Assembly (NCBI RefSeq): GCF_963678635.1
Contig: NC_087065.1
Span: forward strand, 66,249,374-66,313,373
DNA from: Symsagittifera roscoffensis
Taxonomy: Eukaryota; Xenacoelomorpha; Acoela; Convolutidae
DNA length: 64,000 nucleotides
Direction: 5' to 3'
The notes under the pieces were generated by a model. That model made no database searches. It was not told the origin of the DNA and saw only the letters and a program-made list of their open reading frames with translations. Made by a program: the position numbers and the translations under genes. Numbering within the stretch: the stretch's first letter is position 1; the number at the start of each line of letters is the position of its first letter. Positions 13,299 to 22,668 of the stretch are shown here, one piece after another.

Positions 13299-14400
13299 CT
13301 ATAAAAATAGAAAAATGTTACATGGGATTCAATGTCGGTTTCTAATTTGATTATTAAAAAAAGTTTTTATGACGAAATAAAAACACTTATTGATCTACCT
13401 TGCGTTTAAGCTAATCAACTAGTGAAGCAACCTGGAACACGGCGTTGCTGATTGATTTGACGAGAAACAGCTGTCGTCACCATTTTTTTAATGTCCCGAA
13501 AAGACCACTGATTGACATATTTCGTATTTCTCTTGTTTAAAAAGAGTTATGCCTCTGTATAGTAAAATTTTCATACCCTTTACAAGCCAGACTAGAATTC
13601 TGTGGGAGACGAGACAAGTTGACGCTAGAAAATTGAGTAATTCAATCGAGTCAGCAGTATTTTTTCATTAAATCAGTAGTTTAGATTTATGAAGATACTC
13701 ACAGGCTGCTGGTTTCAGGCTCAGCTCCAGCGTTTTCTGGCTTCGTTTTCCTTCATGTTGACAAACGCCTCGACAACAGCATGTACAGTGGTTTTAGGGA
13801 TCATTTTTTCGAGAATCCCTGTGCATATGTACAGAAACGAGACAAACGCCCTGAACTATGCCAATTGTTCTTTGTGGGTCAAGGCCCCTTTCTTTTATCG
13901 GCGCTGTCATTCGACTTCTCGAAAGTCTGTAAAATGACTTCTTTGAGAGTCTCGTTTTTTATTGCGTTTTCGGCTCGGGGGACTTTTCCAGATTGCTAAA
14001 ACTCAAGTGATTTAGTTTGGATACTTAGTTTACCAAAACTTTTTATGCTTGTATAATGTACTTGCTTTTAAAATTATTTCTTCATCTTACAGTTTCGCCT
14101 TTTTTTCCGGCTCTGCGTGATCCATTTTGGGGATTCCTGTGAGATCGTCGTTCCTGTGGTATCGTGGTTCCATGGGATCACCGGCTCGTGGTTCTGTGGG
14201 ATGAGTTTGCCTCTCATAGTCAGGCGGTTGTCTTTCAATTTATTGATAGTGAGACAACACCGATGGTCTTGGAGAACTCGAATACAGTGATGTCGACAAA
14301 TAGCAACCCAAAAAAGCTGGATATGGCTGATACGTTGAGGCTGGCACTGATGTACCATCGAAGGGCATGAATGGACATGTAATAGAGGGGTGTGTGGTTG

Positions 14401-14774
14401 CCCATTTGTCGACGGAATTGGATAATCGAAGAGTCGCGTGGTTGCTCGCAAAGAGTTTATCGGTGTCGGAGGAGCAAAAAAAAAGTTGTCTCTGTTGCTG
14501 AGACAACGCCGATGGTCTGTAGTGAGACAACGCCGATGGTCATGGAGAACTCGAATACAGTGATGGCGACATATAGCAACCCAAAAAAGCTGGATATGGC
14601 TGATACTGCTGAGGCTGGCACTGATGTACTATCGAAGGGCATGAATTGACATGTAATAGAGGGGTGTGTGGTTGCCCATTTGTCGACGGAATTGGATAAT
14701 CGAAGGGTCGCGTGGTTGCTCGCAAAGAGTTTATCGGTGTCGGAGGAGCAAAAAAAAAGTTGTCTCTGTTGCTG
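14401..14774 (+). repeat. 274-bp tandem repeat at the edge of the 5.4-kb array
   Basis: CCCATTTGTCGACGGAATTG occurs at 14401 and 14675, offset by 274 bases, and the following GTGGTTGCTCGCAAAGAG and TTATCGGTGTCGGAGGAGCA segments match. The middle of the repeat (from AGTGAGACAAC near 14521) matches the last ~165 bases of the 5.4-kb unit (near 14246), so the small repeat was built from the array edge. A plus-strand frame containing VMENSNTVMATYSNPKKLDM stays open across the junction, but nothing shows that it is translated. Confidence 0.8.
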
Positions 14775-14950
14775 CGATTGGCACAGGTATGCTAGAAGGA
14801 ACTGCAAATGGTGATGGAAAACTGGAAGGCAATGAACACGAGCTTTCAAGGTTCGACTTCTTAAATGAGTCCGTACGTTTTACTAGACTCGATAAAAAAT
14901 GACAGATGCAACTAATATTGAGCACAAGTTGAGGATGTACTGTTTTAAAT

Positions 14951-15088
14951 ATGGCGGCCAAACTACCATCAAAATTAGAGTGCACTCAACCTATCAGCAC
15001 GAAATTAATCGAAACACCGAAAAGACTAAAGTTGGATCAAGATAAGATTCCACCAAGGAATAGCTTCGACAGTTTCAACTCTTTTTAG
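14951..15088 (+). CDS. Short hypothetical ORF, copy 1 (45 codons)
   Basis: An ATG in ATGGCGGCC context opens a 45-codon frame starting MAAKLPSKLECTQPIS and ending NSFDSFNSF before TAG. It contains ETPKRLKLDQ, which resembles a short basic nuclear-localisation signal of the PxKRxKLD type. The frame is kept in the duplicated copy at 15330 with one amino-acid change. It could be the first exon of a larger gene or a chance ORF. No homologue is recognised, and regulatory signals are not evident. Confidence 0.3.
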   Translation: MAAKLPSKLECTQPISTKLIETPKRLKLDQDKIPPRNSFDSFNSF

Positions 15089-15329
15089 CACACCAGGCGA
15101 TTATAGCATTTATGCGATAATGACTGCTTAAAGATAAGCAGTCATAATTGACATGGGCGACTTCACTGATAAGTGGAACTGCAGTGCAGTTTTTATCAGT
15201 GAACATTTTACTGATAACAACGCCGATGGTCAACTAGTGCAGTTTTTTTATCGTACGTTTTACTAGACTCGATAAAAATGACAGATGCAACTAATATTGA
15301 GCACAAGTTGAGGATGTACTGATTTAAAT

Positions 15330-15467
15330 ATGGCGGCCAAACTACCATCAAAATTAGAGTGCACTCAACCTATCAGCACGAATTTAATTGAAACACCGAA
15401 AAGACTAAAGTTGGATCAAGATAAGATTCCACCAAGGAATAGCTTCGACAGTTTCAACTCTTTTTAG
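15330..15467 (+). CDS. Short hypothetical ORF, copy 2 (45 codons)
   Basis: This is the duplicate of 14951-15088, with Lys replaced by Asn in the STKLIE segment and otherwise the same length and stop. Because the duplication looks recent, retention of the frame is only weak support for function. Confidence 0.3.
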   Translation: MAAKLPSKLECTQPISTNLIETPKRLKLDQDKIPPRNSFDSFNSF

Positions 15468-15927
15468 CACACCAGGCGATTATAGCATTTATGCGATAAT
15501 TACTGCTTAAAGATAAGCAGTCATAATTGACAAGGGCGACTTCACTGATAAGTGGAACTACAGTGCAGTTTTTATCAGTGAAGCCGTCATTATCAGTGAC
15601 ACATTACTCCTGCATCAGAAAAGTCATTACTAGTCAACTCTTGAATCAAAACTCATTTCATTTCAACCATTTAACCGCGCCTCAGTTCAGTCATATTAGA
15701 GTCTTTCATCCATGTCATCATGCTAAGAAGAACTTCTTTGGCAAAGTAAAATGTACAAAAGCTCGATGTCGTCACTTCGATATGGGAAAGTGATGTACTT
15801 TTATCAAAAATCAGCGATTGGTGCGTAAAAATTAAATTGCCTGATTGGCCGGGAACTGTCATCTTTATCGTCCCAGAAGACAAAAAAAATGCAGTAGCAT
15901 GGAAAATAAGAAAAATCCACGAACACA

Positions 15928-16206
15928 ATGATGCTTATGTCATCAGCTGCAGGCAGAATTCGAGAAAAGGGAAGCTATCCTTCAACCCCAGACGTCTGCA
16001 AAGGGATTTTAGTGTTCTTTTTAGAACATGCTGGCAGTGTCAAAATAAGGATTGTCATCATCAACGACCCTTTCGTGTCCCAGTGCACAGTTCGTGTTAT
16101 CGACAATTCTCATGATACTGCTGGGATTGGATCATCAGGCAGTAGCAATTTATACGTTAAGTACTCTGATTTGAGAAACGAGTCACAAACTGAATCAAGA
16201 AAATGA
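15928..16206 (+). CDS. Hypothetical ORF, possible exon
   Basis: A 92-codon frame containing GILVFFLEHAGSVKIRIVII and TVRVIDNSHDTAGIGSSG. It has the alternating hydrophobic pattern of a beta-rich domain and ends in a charged tail (NESQTESRK). A second frame over the same DNA (15837-16115) is equally long, with several Cys/His residues, so the coding frame is uncertain. Just downstream, ACAATCTTTACCAGAGGTTTA is repeated (16213 and 16240). A frame reading LDYFESPENDLPLKFAPSIN then runs to CAG|GTTAAA near 16329, which looks like an exon end. Unrecognised. Confidence 0.22.
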   Translation: MMLMSSAAGRIREKGSYPSTPDVCKGILVFFLEHAGSVKIRIVIINDPFVSQCTVRVIDNSHDTAGIGSSGSSNLYVKYSDLRNESQTESRK

Positions 16207-16329
16207 ACCGGACAATCTTTACCAGAGGTTTAGTAAATTTACAATCTTTACCAGAGGTTTAGATTATTTTGAGTCGCCAGAAAATGACTTGCCTTTGAAA
16301 TTTGCACCAAGCATCAACGTTCTAATACA

Positions 16330-18060
16330 GGTTAAAATATCATGTAATTAATCAAATGTGTAATTAATCCACTAATTAATCACATCCAACTATCCTGATA
16401 ATCTGTATATATGATCATAGTTTTCATGTAAAATCCTGAAAAAATATACTGCATTTTCGGTTGCAATTGATTCTTTTTGTTATCGGTATTGTAATTAACC
16501 GTATTCTAATTTGTGGTTTTAGCTATGATCGACTATCTTGTGCACCGCAGAAAAATTCCCTGTCGATTATTTGAAATTTGATTGCATAAGAAACGAGCAT
16601 TTGCTGGAATGAGTTCCATTGAAAATGCGGATGTCAATCCGGGAATGCATTCAGTTAAGGCGGAGCTTGTTGAGCAAGTTTTTTTTTGTTATTTAGCTGT
16701 TTGTTTCAATTACTATATTTATCCAAAAACAAATATGATTTGTTTTCTTGTGCTTGGCATTAGAACGAAATTAGCTGCGATCTGAGTGATATCACTCTCC
16801 TCGTTAGCTAAGCTTTGCGACGTTTTCGGCTTTAAAAAGACCCGTTGGCTTGATGAGGGAAAAAACAGGACAGATTTCGATATTGTTAGCACCTAAACCA
16901 GTAATCAGAAAGGCCATTGGTTTATCATCCACACAAATTTTGGATAGTATAAACCTAGGACTTTTTGGTAACTCTTGAGGAAAATGGTATTTGTTGCTCG
17001 CAAAAAAACGATCGTGAGCTGGACACTCTGATCAGATATGTCAAGTTCAACGAACACAAAGAATTCTTCATGAGAATCTGATGCCATATAAATGAATGCC
17101 TTGGTATATATGCCGTCGAGGAAAACTACCGAGACATAATATGGCCAAGTTTGCCCAGGGTTTTTTTCTCTGACTTCAAATGAACAAATTGAATTGTTCA
17201 CTTTTTGTTGTTATGAATGTTCGTTATTGTTTGAGCTTTTTTGTGAAATTAACGTAGTTTGCAGTATGATTTTCCCTGTATGCAGTATGTGTTTGGTCTG
17301 AAACATATGCCGGCCCGTCAAAGTTGTTCAAAAAGAGTAAGCTATCTGTTAAAAGTTATAAGCTCTAAGAGAGTAAATTTTCTATTAAAAAACTAGATTC
17401 CGCAACAGCTCAATTTAACGATACAAATGTGTTATCATTTGTTTGTGGATTCCACACACTAATCTGGGTTCCGCGAAAACATTTGCGGATTCCGCAAACT
17501 CATCTATTTTTGGAGTGATTTTGAGCGGCACAATGTTTTAGGTATTTGTCTGTGAAATCCAAAACAACAGAGAAGGTCAAAGAAAGGTAGCAAGATTGCG
17601 GATTGCGCGACAAATCTGGTTTTAGCCCGTCGTGCTTTCCGCTTACAATGCACAGAATACACAGTTTGGCCTCGTAAGGTTTTTTCAAACGTGTCATCAG
17701 CCGTTTTTTTTCTGCGTGGTGTGATGAAATGATTTAAATAGGTCAATTACAACACTGTTTTTGTTGAAAAATGATTCGAAAAAAGGATGAAAAAATTTGC
17801 CACGAAGTTTTTTGAAGTTTAGTTTTCACGGCATCGGTTGAGCAAAACTAAGCTATCGTAAGCATGTTCAATTTAAGCACGCTCTCTTTATTTGCTCCAA
17901 TTCATACAAAAATAAAAAACACATTTTTCAGTTTGCTCAAAAAAGTAGGTTGACGTGATAAGAGCAATCTTGTTCCATCAAAAAGACATTTATCGTTATT
18001 TCAGCACTTCAAATTGTCATCAGCCAAAGTAAGCTATCATAAAGTCTCCCTTTGGATCAA
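16330..18060. other. No gene recognised
   Basis: About 1.7 kb of AT-rich sequence with only short ORFs on both strands. Visible items are a cluster of TAATTAAT-like motifs (16340-16385) and short repeats of GATTCCGCA-type sequence, including the imperfect palindrome TTTGCGGATTCCGCAAA near 17488. No repeat family or RNA gene is recognised. Confidence 0.5.
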
Positions 18061-18098
18061 AGTGCATGTTTTTTTACTTTATAGAGAGACTGCGGTTC

Positions 18099-18362
18099 AT
18101 GGACGAAGAGCAGAAAGAGGAAAAAAAGAAAAAAGAGAACAGAAGGAAGGAACTTAAAGATGAACTGAAAAAGGAAATAAAAGACGAAATGCAGAGCGAA
18201 ATGAAAGACGAAATCGAAGTAAATGCGAGACTAATAAGAGACGAAATAAAAGCAAAAGATGAAAAACTAGACAACATGTATAAGCTACTGCAGAAAATGG
18301 ATAAAGTGATCAGTTCTCCGAGCACCACTGGGCTGCAAAGGCCCAAAACTTCGGGCAATTAA
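18099..18362 (+). CDS. Hypothetical highly charged coiled-coil ORF or exon
   Basis: An 87-codon frame begins MDEEQKEEKKKKENRRKE and runs as an almost unbroken Lys/Glu/Asp-rich helix with MKDEIEVNARLIRDEIKA heptads. It ends LLQKMDKVISSPSTTGLQ and PKTSGN. A T-rich run ending in TAG (TTTTTTACTTTATAG) lies just before the ATG, so the frame may be an internal or last exon. Low-complexity charged helices of this kind occur in many unrelated proteins, so no function is assigned. The antisense frame is a mirror of this composition and is not reported. Confidence 0.35.
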   Translation: MDEEQKEEKKKKENRRKELKDELKKEIKDEMQSEMKDEIEVNARLIRDEIKAKDEKLDNMYKLLQKMDKVISSPSTTGLQRPKTSGN

Positions 18363-18852
18363 CATACTCTTTTCATCTCAAAAGGTTTATATTTGTCACT
18401 CAAAAGACTTGTAGAAGTACTAACTAGTTTGCAAGACTCTATACTGATTGACCTCTCGGAGGCTACGATTGCTATTAAAAAATAATCTGACTACAGGCCG
18501 TTTTTGCAAAAAGATGGAATAAAACAGAAGGATATGTAATCAAACAAAGTCCATAAACAACTATGAAATTGTTTTTCAGAAAACAAAAAGCCAAAAAGTT
18601 CACGCGTAGTGTTAAAAAATCCATTATTTAGCGCATAAAATGAAACTAGATTGTTGAAATGTAGATTTCACTTACGATAATCGATTGCAATCTTAGTTTT
18701 GCCAATGCGGGTACTTTAAGTGAGAATGAGCGATAATTCAGCGATGAAATCAGCAATGAAATCAGTCAGTTTTGGACCGTTTCATGGGCGTTTATTGATT
18801 GAAAGTTTTTGTGCATACGAACCTTTAGAATAGCCTCTACTCGGAGTACCTC

Positions 18853-19167
18853 TTAGTGGGTCGTTTTTTCTTGTAAGAGAAGATCAACTTTTGGAAAATT
18901 ACTATGTGGAATTGTGGGTAATTCAGCCTTTTCAATCAATTTAAATGTCAACGCATCAATCTGATATTCATCAGGGAAAAAAGAAATACAATCAACACTC
19001 AGTTCTTTAAATATAAAAAGAAAATAATGACTAGCCTGAGTGGAGAGTCTGAACTGCCAAAAACTTTTCAGTTTATTTTTAGGATAACCCCGAAAAACAA
19101 CATAATCATACAGCGCGATTAAGGGGCAGTTGATTTTCGATAAATTTTTGGAAAATTTTCTGCGCAT
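18853..19167 (-). CDS. Hypothetical ORF
   Basis: A 104-codon minus-strand frame with a mixed, protein-like composition, including INCPLIALYDYVVFRGYPKN, FKELSVDCISFFPDEYQIDA and AELPTIPHSNFPKVDLL. It has no signal peptide and no membrane segment or motif that I know. It is isolated, with no related frame elsewhere in the window. It may be a remnant of a larger gene. Confidence 0.25.
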   Translation of the reverse strand: MRRKFSKNLSKINCPLIALYDYVVFRGYPKNKLKSFWQFRLSTQASHYFLFIFKELSVDCISFFPDEYQIDALTFKLIEKAELPTIPHSNFPKVDLLLQEKTTH

Positions 19168-19861
19168 CCGTCAAGTTTCTGAAAAAAACTGACAAAAAGC
19201 AATTTATGGCAATTATTGAAAAACTTTGACACAAAAGTGTGCCGTTTTTCAGCCCGCGTTCTCACTCAAAATCAATACGTTTTTGCATCAAATGCGCCGT
19301 AGGTTTTTTGGGTCGTCGGTCGGAAGAGGGACTCTATGGGGGTTCAATAGGTCGAATCCTTTTGGCGCTGAGGGTTCAAAAATTTTCGGAGGCACAAAAT
19401 TTTGACGTCCCGGGCTAAAAAAAAACGGATTTCACCTGTGACAATCTTTTGTTGAAAGTTGCGAGTGTGACAATCGTCAATGGACGCGAGAGCTTATATC
19501 AGTTCAAAATAGATCCAGCGTAGTTTTTTTTTCGATTTTTCAAAAAATTATTTTATTGTAATTATCTTTTCCGTAAGTTGCGTTTTTGTTTTGGAAAAGT
19601 ACCAGAAGCTTAGTATCTCTTTCAAAAGTCAAATCAAACTTTGGTTTCAAATGCTAACTATGAATTGAAGCATCTCAATTCCATTGTAAGCTTTTCCTTG
19701 GTAACTTTCCAAAGCAAGCACGAAATTTGCGGAAATAGATCAAGGCAAACGATGAAGTTTTTAAATTAAAAACGAACTAATTTAGAAAATTCTGAGAATT
19801 ATAACGCGTGAAATATATTTTACTCTTAAGCATTATTATATCATTTTACTTGAAGGCAAGC
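19168..19861. other. No gene recognised
   Basis: Short ORFs only. A GC-richer stretch (about 19245-19420) and an A/T-rich tail lead up to the LTR of element C. Confidence 0.5.
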
Positions 19862-20250
19862 TGGCCAAGCGCTCTAATAGGACCAGCTCCAAACAAGCAT
19901 TTATAATCAATTATAGGTTTTGATAAAATCATACCTATAAACTATTACTAACTAACTAATGATATCCCATAACTAACACTTGCAATTAGTTGTAGTGCTG
20001 AAACTACTTGTAGTTTCAGCACCAGAACAATTTGAAAAAATCTTAGAAGATAGTTGTTCTCCTTTGGACAATTTCCATAAATCTAACCAGCAAATACTAG
20101 TATACACTAGATCTGTTGAGACTACAGATATAAGAGTAAGGTTAAGAAGTTGCACGAATCAATCCGGCCGAAAACAAGATAGCTTGACGAACAGTCGGTG
20201 TACTATATCTGAAAATACTCTATGAGAAGGCTACATCTGGTTTAAACTCA
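19862..20250 (+). repeat. 5' LTR of a diverged element (C), plus strand
   Basis: The second half aligns with the LTRs of elements A and B. Shared parts are the GTGCTGAAAC...GTTTCAGCAC hairpin, TAGTATACACTAGATCTGTTGAG, the ACGAATCAATCCGGCCGAAAACAAGATAG region, a CGGTGTACTATATCTGAAAATACTCTATGAG-like stretch and the end AAACTCA before TCTGGTGC. The 5' edge at TG (19862) is estimated from the distance to the hairpin in A and B. Unlike A and B it lacks AATAAA at the equivalent place. The element is truncated by the gap at 20837. Confidence 0.75.
19995..20022 (+). other. LTR hairpin, element C
   Basis: A 13-bp inverted repeat around TT. One base pair inside the stem differs from the A and B LTRs, and both arms have changed together (ATTAC/GTAAT there, ACTAC/GTAGT here), so pairing is preserved. 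Confidence 0.75.
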
Positions 20251-20252
20251 TC

Positions 20253-20275
20253 TGGTGCAACCAAAAATCTCGAAC
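20253..20275 (+). promoter_or_regulatory. Primer-binding site, element C
   Basis: TGGTGCAACC two bases after the LTR, continuing to TCTCGAAC. Its complement ends in CCA and contains GTTCGAGA, as expected of a tRNA 3' end with its T-arm. It matches the sites in A and B. Confidence 0.7.
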
Positions 20276-20343
20276 CAGACCTAACTAAAATAGATTTAGC
20301 AAATTAGAATTGGAAAAAAAGACCAAAAACGCAAAACTGCAAA

Positions 20344-20545
20344 ATGATAGATAGACTAGACAGATTAATAGATATGTCACTAGCTCTCAATGAATCTTCT
20401 CCAATATTCCGAACCATAAAACAATCTTGTTCAAAAACTGACCGATAGACAAAGCTACTACTTCCTGACAAGACGCAAACCGCAAAGAGTATATATATTT
20501 AGAACCCTCTATGCAGTAGATTTTCATTCTCTGACAATAAAAGAA
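20344..20545 (+). pseudogene. Leader ORF0 of element C, broken
   Basis: The frame opens with an ATG and reads RLIDMSLALNESSPIFRTIK, which aligns with LIEWSLRLDRSEPLFRTIR of element B. It stops at TAG (20446-20448). A second frame just after reads RRKPQRVYIFRTLYAVDF, matching RQKPTKTFIFRILLAMN of B. Amino-acid similarity survives where the DNA has diverged, so ORF0 is probably a real gene or exon of the family and is frameshifted here. Confidence 0.5.
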
Positions 20546-20836
20546 GTTAACATGGTAAAAAACCTAGCAATAAATTTCTTGATGCTTTATAGCCACTTTA
20601 TATAACAACAATTACGACTGATAAAACGAACACAAGTCGTTTCTTTCATCAGAAAACTTCAATAATTTTAGTTTGAAAATTTTTACTTGAGTAAAACCAC
20701 GAAAAAATTTAAAAAAAAAACAGTCTAAATTTTATTAAATTTATAAAGAGTTTCTTTCTTCTTGAGAACTCGTTTTTTCATCATCCTCGCTGCCTTGCCT
20801 AAAACATAACAACATTTATTCAAATCATTTGAATTC

Positions 20837-21036
20837 NNNNNNNNNNNNNNNNNNNNNNNNNNNNNNNNNNNNNNNNNNNNNNNNNNNNNNNNNNNNNNNN
20901 NNNNNNNNNNNNNNNNNNNNNNNNNNNNNNNNNNNNNNNNNNNNNNNNNNNNNNNNNNNNNNNNNNNNNNNNNNNNNNNNNNNNNNNNNNNNNNNNNNNN
21001 NNNNNNNNNNNNNNNNNNNNNNNNNNNNNNNNNNNN
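20837..21036. other. Assembly gap (200 N)
   Basis: Exactly 200 Ns, so a placeholder length. The sequence on its two sides does not obviously belong together: the 5' end of element C lies left and unrelated DNA lies right. ORFs spanning it are artefacts. Confidence 0.99.
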
Positions 21037-21517
21037 GCGATGCTTATCGATCCGCTCGTCGCATGAAAGTGGATTTTTGACACTAAAATTATATCATACA
21101 ACGCTGAAAATCAACTTTAGCTTGCAAGTGCATCTGGGCTATTTTGCTCCGGAATCGAAGCTAAGTTTCTCCAAAGATATTGTTTTCGAAAATTTGTTTT
21201 TCATTACCCTTCTAATCGAAAACACTTCAAATGACTTTTGAAGCAGTGGGAATTGAAGTAGAAGGAACATTGAAGCTATTTCCCTCAAGTAAAATGCAGC
21301 TAGTCTATCAAAATTTCCAATGGTGGTTCGCATACTCTTCGCATACTTTTTGCATACTCTGTTAACTTGTTCATTGCAGTTTTGAACATCTTAGCCATTT
21401 TTGATAGGCTTTCATAAATAGAATTTCACCAAAAATCAAAGAAGGGTAACTGGAAAAGAGCCTGATTTTCAAGGCGGAAAAATTTGTAAGCTCAATTGTA
21501 ATGCTGGACTTCTTCTT
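21037..21517. other. Flank between gap and element A, no gene recognised
   Basis: Nothing recognised except a short run of CGCATACTCTT-like 11-12-base repeats at about 21328-21360. Confidence 0.5.
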
Positions 21518-21920
21518 TGAGTTAGGACCGAAGTGGTTAACTCATAGAGTAATTTCGGATAGGGTACACCGTCTGCTCGTACTTATTTTCGGCCGGATAG
21601 ATTCGTGCAACTTCTTAGTCTAATACCGATCCTAATCTTACTCTTATACTATCTAGTCTCAGGTTGTTTAACTAGTCTCTGCTAGGCTCAATAGATCTAG
21701 GGTATACTGGTTTATTGCGTCTGCTGAAGTTCTCTTGGAGAGGCAACTAATTTCTAAGTTAAATTCAAATCTCTCTGGTGCTGAAATTACAAGTAATTTC
21801 AGCACTTACAAATAAGTGGGTTGTTAGTTAGATGGATCATGATTGGTTAATATTAAATACTTTACAGTGGTAAAATATCTAATTTATCCAATCATAAAAT
21901 GTAGTTTAGATCAGGTTCCA
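21518..21920 (-). repeat. 3' LTR of element A
   Basis: 403 bp, TG...CA on the minus strand. It is closely similar to 39881-40286 except for a small rearranged patch near 21580-21595 and a few substitutions. It contains AATAAA (21711-21716 in complement) and the conserved hairpin at 21778-21805. Confidence 0.95.
21778..21805 (-). other. LTR hairpin, element A 3' LTR
   Basis: GTGCTGAAATTAC and its exact complement separated by two bases. It is found at the same place in all five LTR copies of the window. Confidence 0.8.
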
Positions 21921-21928
21921 CCCATCCG
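21921..21928 (-). promoter_or_regulatory. Candidate polypurine tract, element A
   Basis: CGGATGGG directly abuts the TGG start of the 3' LTR in both A and B, inside a block conserved between them (CTCTGTAAA then CCCGGATGGG). This is where plus-strand DNA synthesis would be primed. The run is short for such a tract. Confidence 0.5.
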
Positions 21929-22249
21929 GGTTTTACAGAGTTTTTTAGAATAGTCTTTCTGCAATTCAAAGGATGGATGATGGACGTTGGTATTTGGCGA
22001 ACATCATATTTCTTCTGGGTTCTCTTGTTAGAGAAGTTCCAGGATCAATCGTTGTGTCTTCTCATGACAAGGACTGGGTTTTCGCAACAAACTCAAATCT
22101 GATTTCAGAATGGTTGGCTATGACAGGTTTTTCTGTTCCATGTTGAGAACTTCTTTTGGGTTGACCTTGTCTGGGAATGGCGTGGAGATTGTGCGTGGAG
22201 GGGATTCCTGGTTACTCGGATCTGTACGTATACCTGAACATCGAGGTGG

Positions 22250-22375
22250 TCATTGTTCTAGTTCAATGAAGTCCTTTTCTGCGAAGTCAAGTCGTACTCT
22301 AAATCCTTTGAGTTGTGATTGTGGGCGGCATATTGATTGTGGTTGGCCATTCTTTTTCGAGTGTAGTGGGGTCAT
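22250..22375 (-). CDS. Short conserved ORF in the 3' region, element A (41 codons)
   Basis: The frame starts MTPLHSKKNGQPQS and ends LKGFRVRLDFAEKDFIELEQ before TGA. Element B has the same frame (61684-61815), with LKGFRVRLDF intact and conservative changes after it. It lies in the 1.6-kb region between ORF Y and the 3' LTR. A longer antisense ORF over the same bases (22110-22448) is less well conserved in B and is not called. The ORF could be a small protein, a terminal exon, or by-stander sequence in a conserved RNA element. Confidence 0.3.
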   Translation of the reverse strand: MTPLHSKKNGQPQSICRPQSQLKGFRVRLDFAEKDFIELEQ

Positions 22376-22569
22376 TTTGTCTTTGGATGTTCGTCTTTGG
22401 TGTTGTATGCTGATCTATATACTGCAAGATATAATTTACATTTTATAAAATTTTTTTTAGTTCGGTGTTTTAATTATGATTTTGGTTAGTTGTTTTCACA
22501 AAAGCTTTTAGTTTTAGTTCGGTTATTTTGAAGAGTTACTCACCCTTGAGTACCTCTTATTAAAAATAG

Positions 22570-22668
22570 GAGTGTGGTCACAAAGCGTGGATGTAGCGCG
22601 GTGGGTTAGGCCGGCTATAAAACATGCTCAGGACGTCCTCTCTGGTGGGTTAGGCCAGGAGTGGGAGT
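22570..22668 (-). promoter_or_regulatory. Conserved GC-rich block in the 3' untranslated region, element A
   Basis: About 100 bases, much richer in G+C than the surroundings and well conserved in B (61421-61520). It contains two direct copies of GGCCTAACCCACC in sense orientation (22644-22656 and 22600-22612), 44 bases apart, with a GGACGTCC palindrome between them. An RNA export, packaging or stability element is possible, but this is inference only. Confidence 0.4.

Larger units (their letters stand above)
10814..14400. repeat. 5.4-kb tandem unit, copy 3, truncated
   Basis: The third unit matches the others for about 3.59 kb. It stops after GGTGTGTGGTTG near 14400, where the other units continue with CCATTTACGAG. 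At exactly this point a shorter 274-bp repeat begins, made partly from the last ~165 bases of the unit. The array edge is therefore itself a site of secondary duplication. Confidence 0.93.
14872..15582 (+). repeat. 380-bp tandem duplication
   Basis: Copies start at CGTACGTTTTACTAGACTCG (14872 and 15252) and match until TTTTATCAGTGAA (15203 and 15582), with only a few differences. Each copy carries the short ORF described separately. Each also carries a hairpin: ATGACTGCTTA / TAAGCAGTCAT at 15120-15145, with one mismatch in the second copy. A longer inverted pair, CACTGATAA...TTATCAGTG, sits near the 3' edge. The inverted CACTG/CAGTG edges could be a remnant of a small DNA transposon, but no target duplication is visible. 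Confidence 0.8.

Noticed and set aside
14392-14849. Several 80-130-codon ORFs in the 274-bp repeat on both strands
   Set aside because: Multiple conflicting frames are open over the same bases and none is supported by conservation.
15120-15145. Hairpin as a transcription terminator
   Set aside because: Rho-independent termination is bacterial; the hairpin belongs to a duplicated eukaryotic repeat.
16340-16385. Cluster of TAATTAAT motifs as a homeodomain enhancer
   Set aside because: Expected often in AT-rich DNA; no conserved spacing or neighbouring gene.
20820-21101. ORFs spanning the N runs (also 62742-63316 in part)
   Set aside because: Created by translating assembly gaps.
22110-22448. 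112-codon plus-strand ORF in the 3' region of element A
   Set aside because: It is antisense to the element; the matching B frame is interrupted and shorter, and the sense frame shows the more protein-like conservation.
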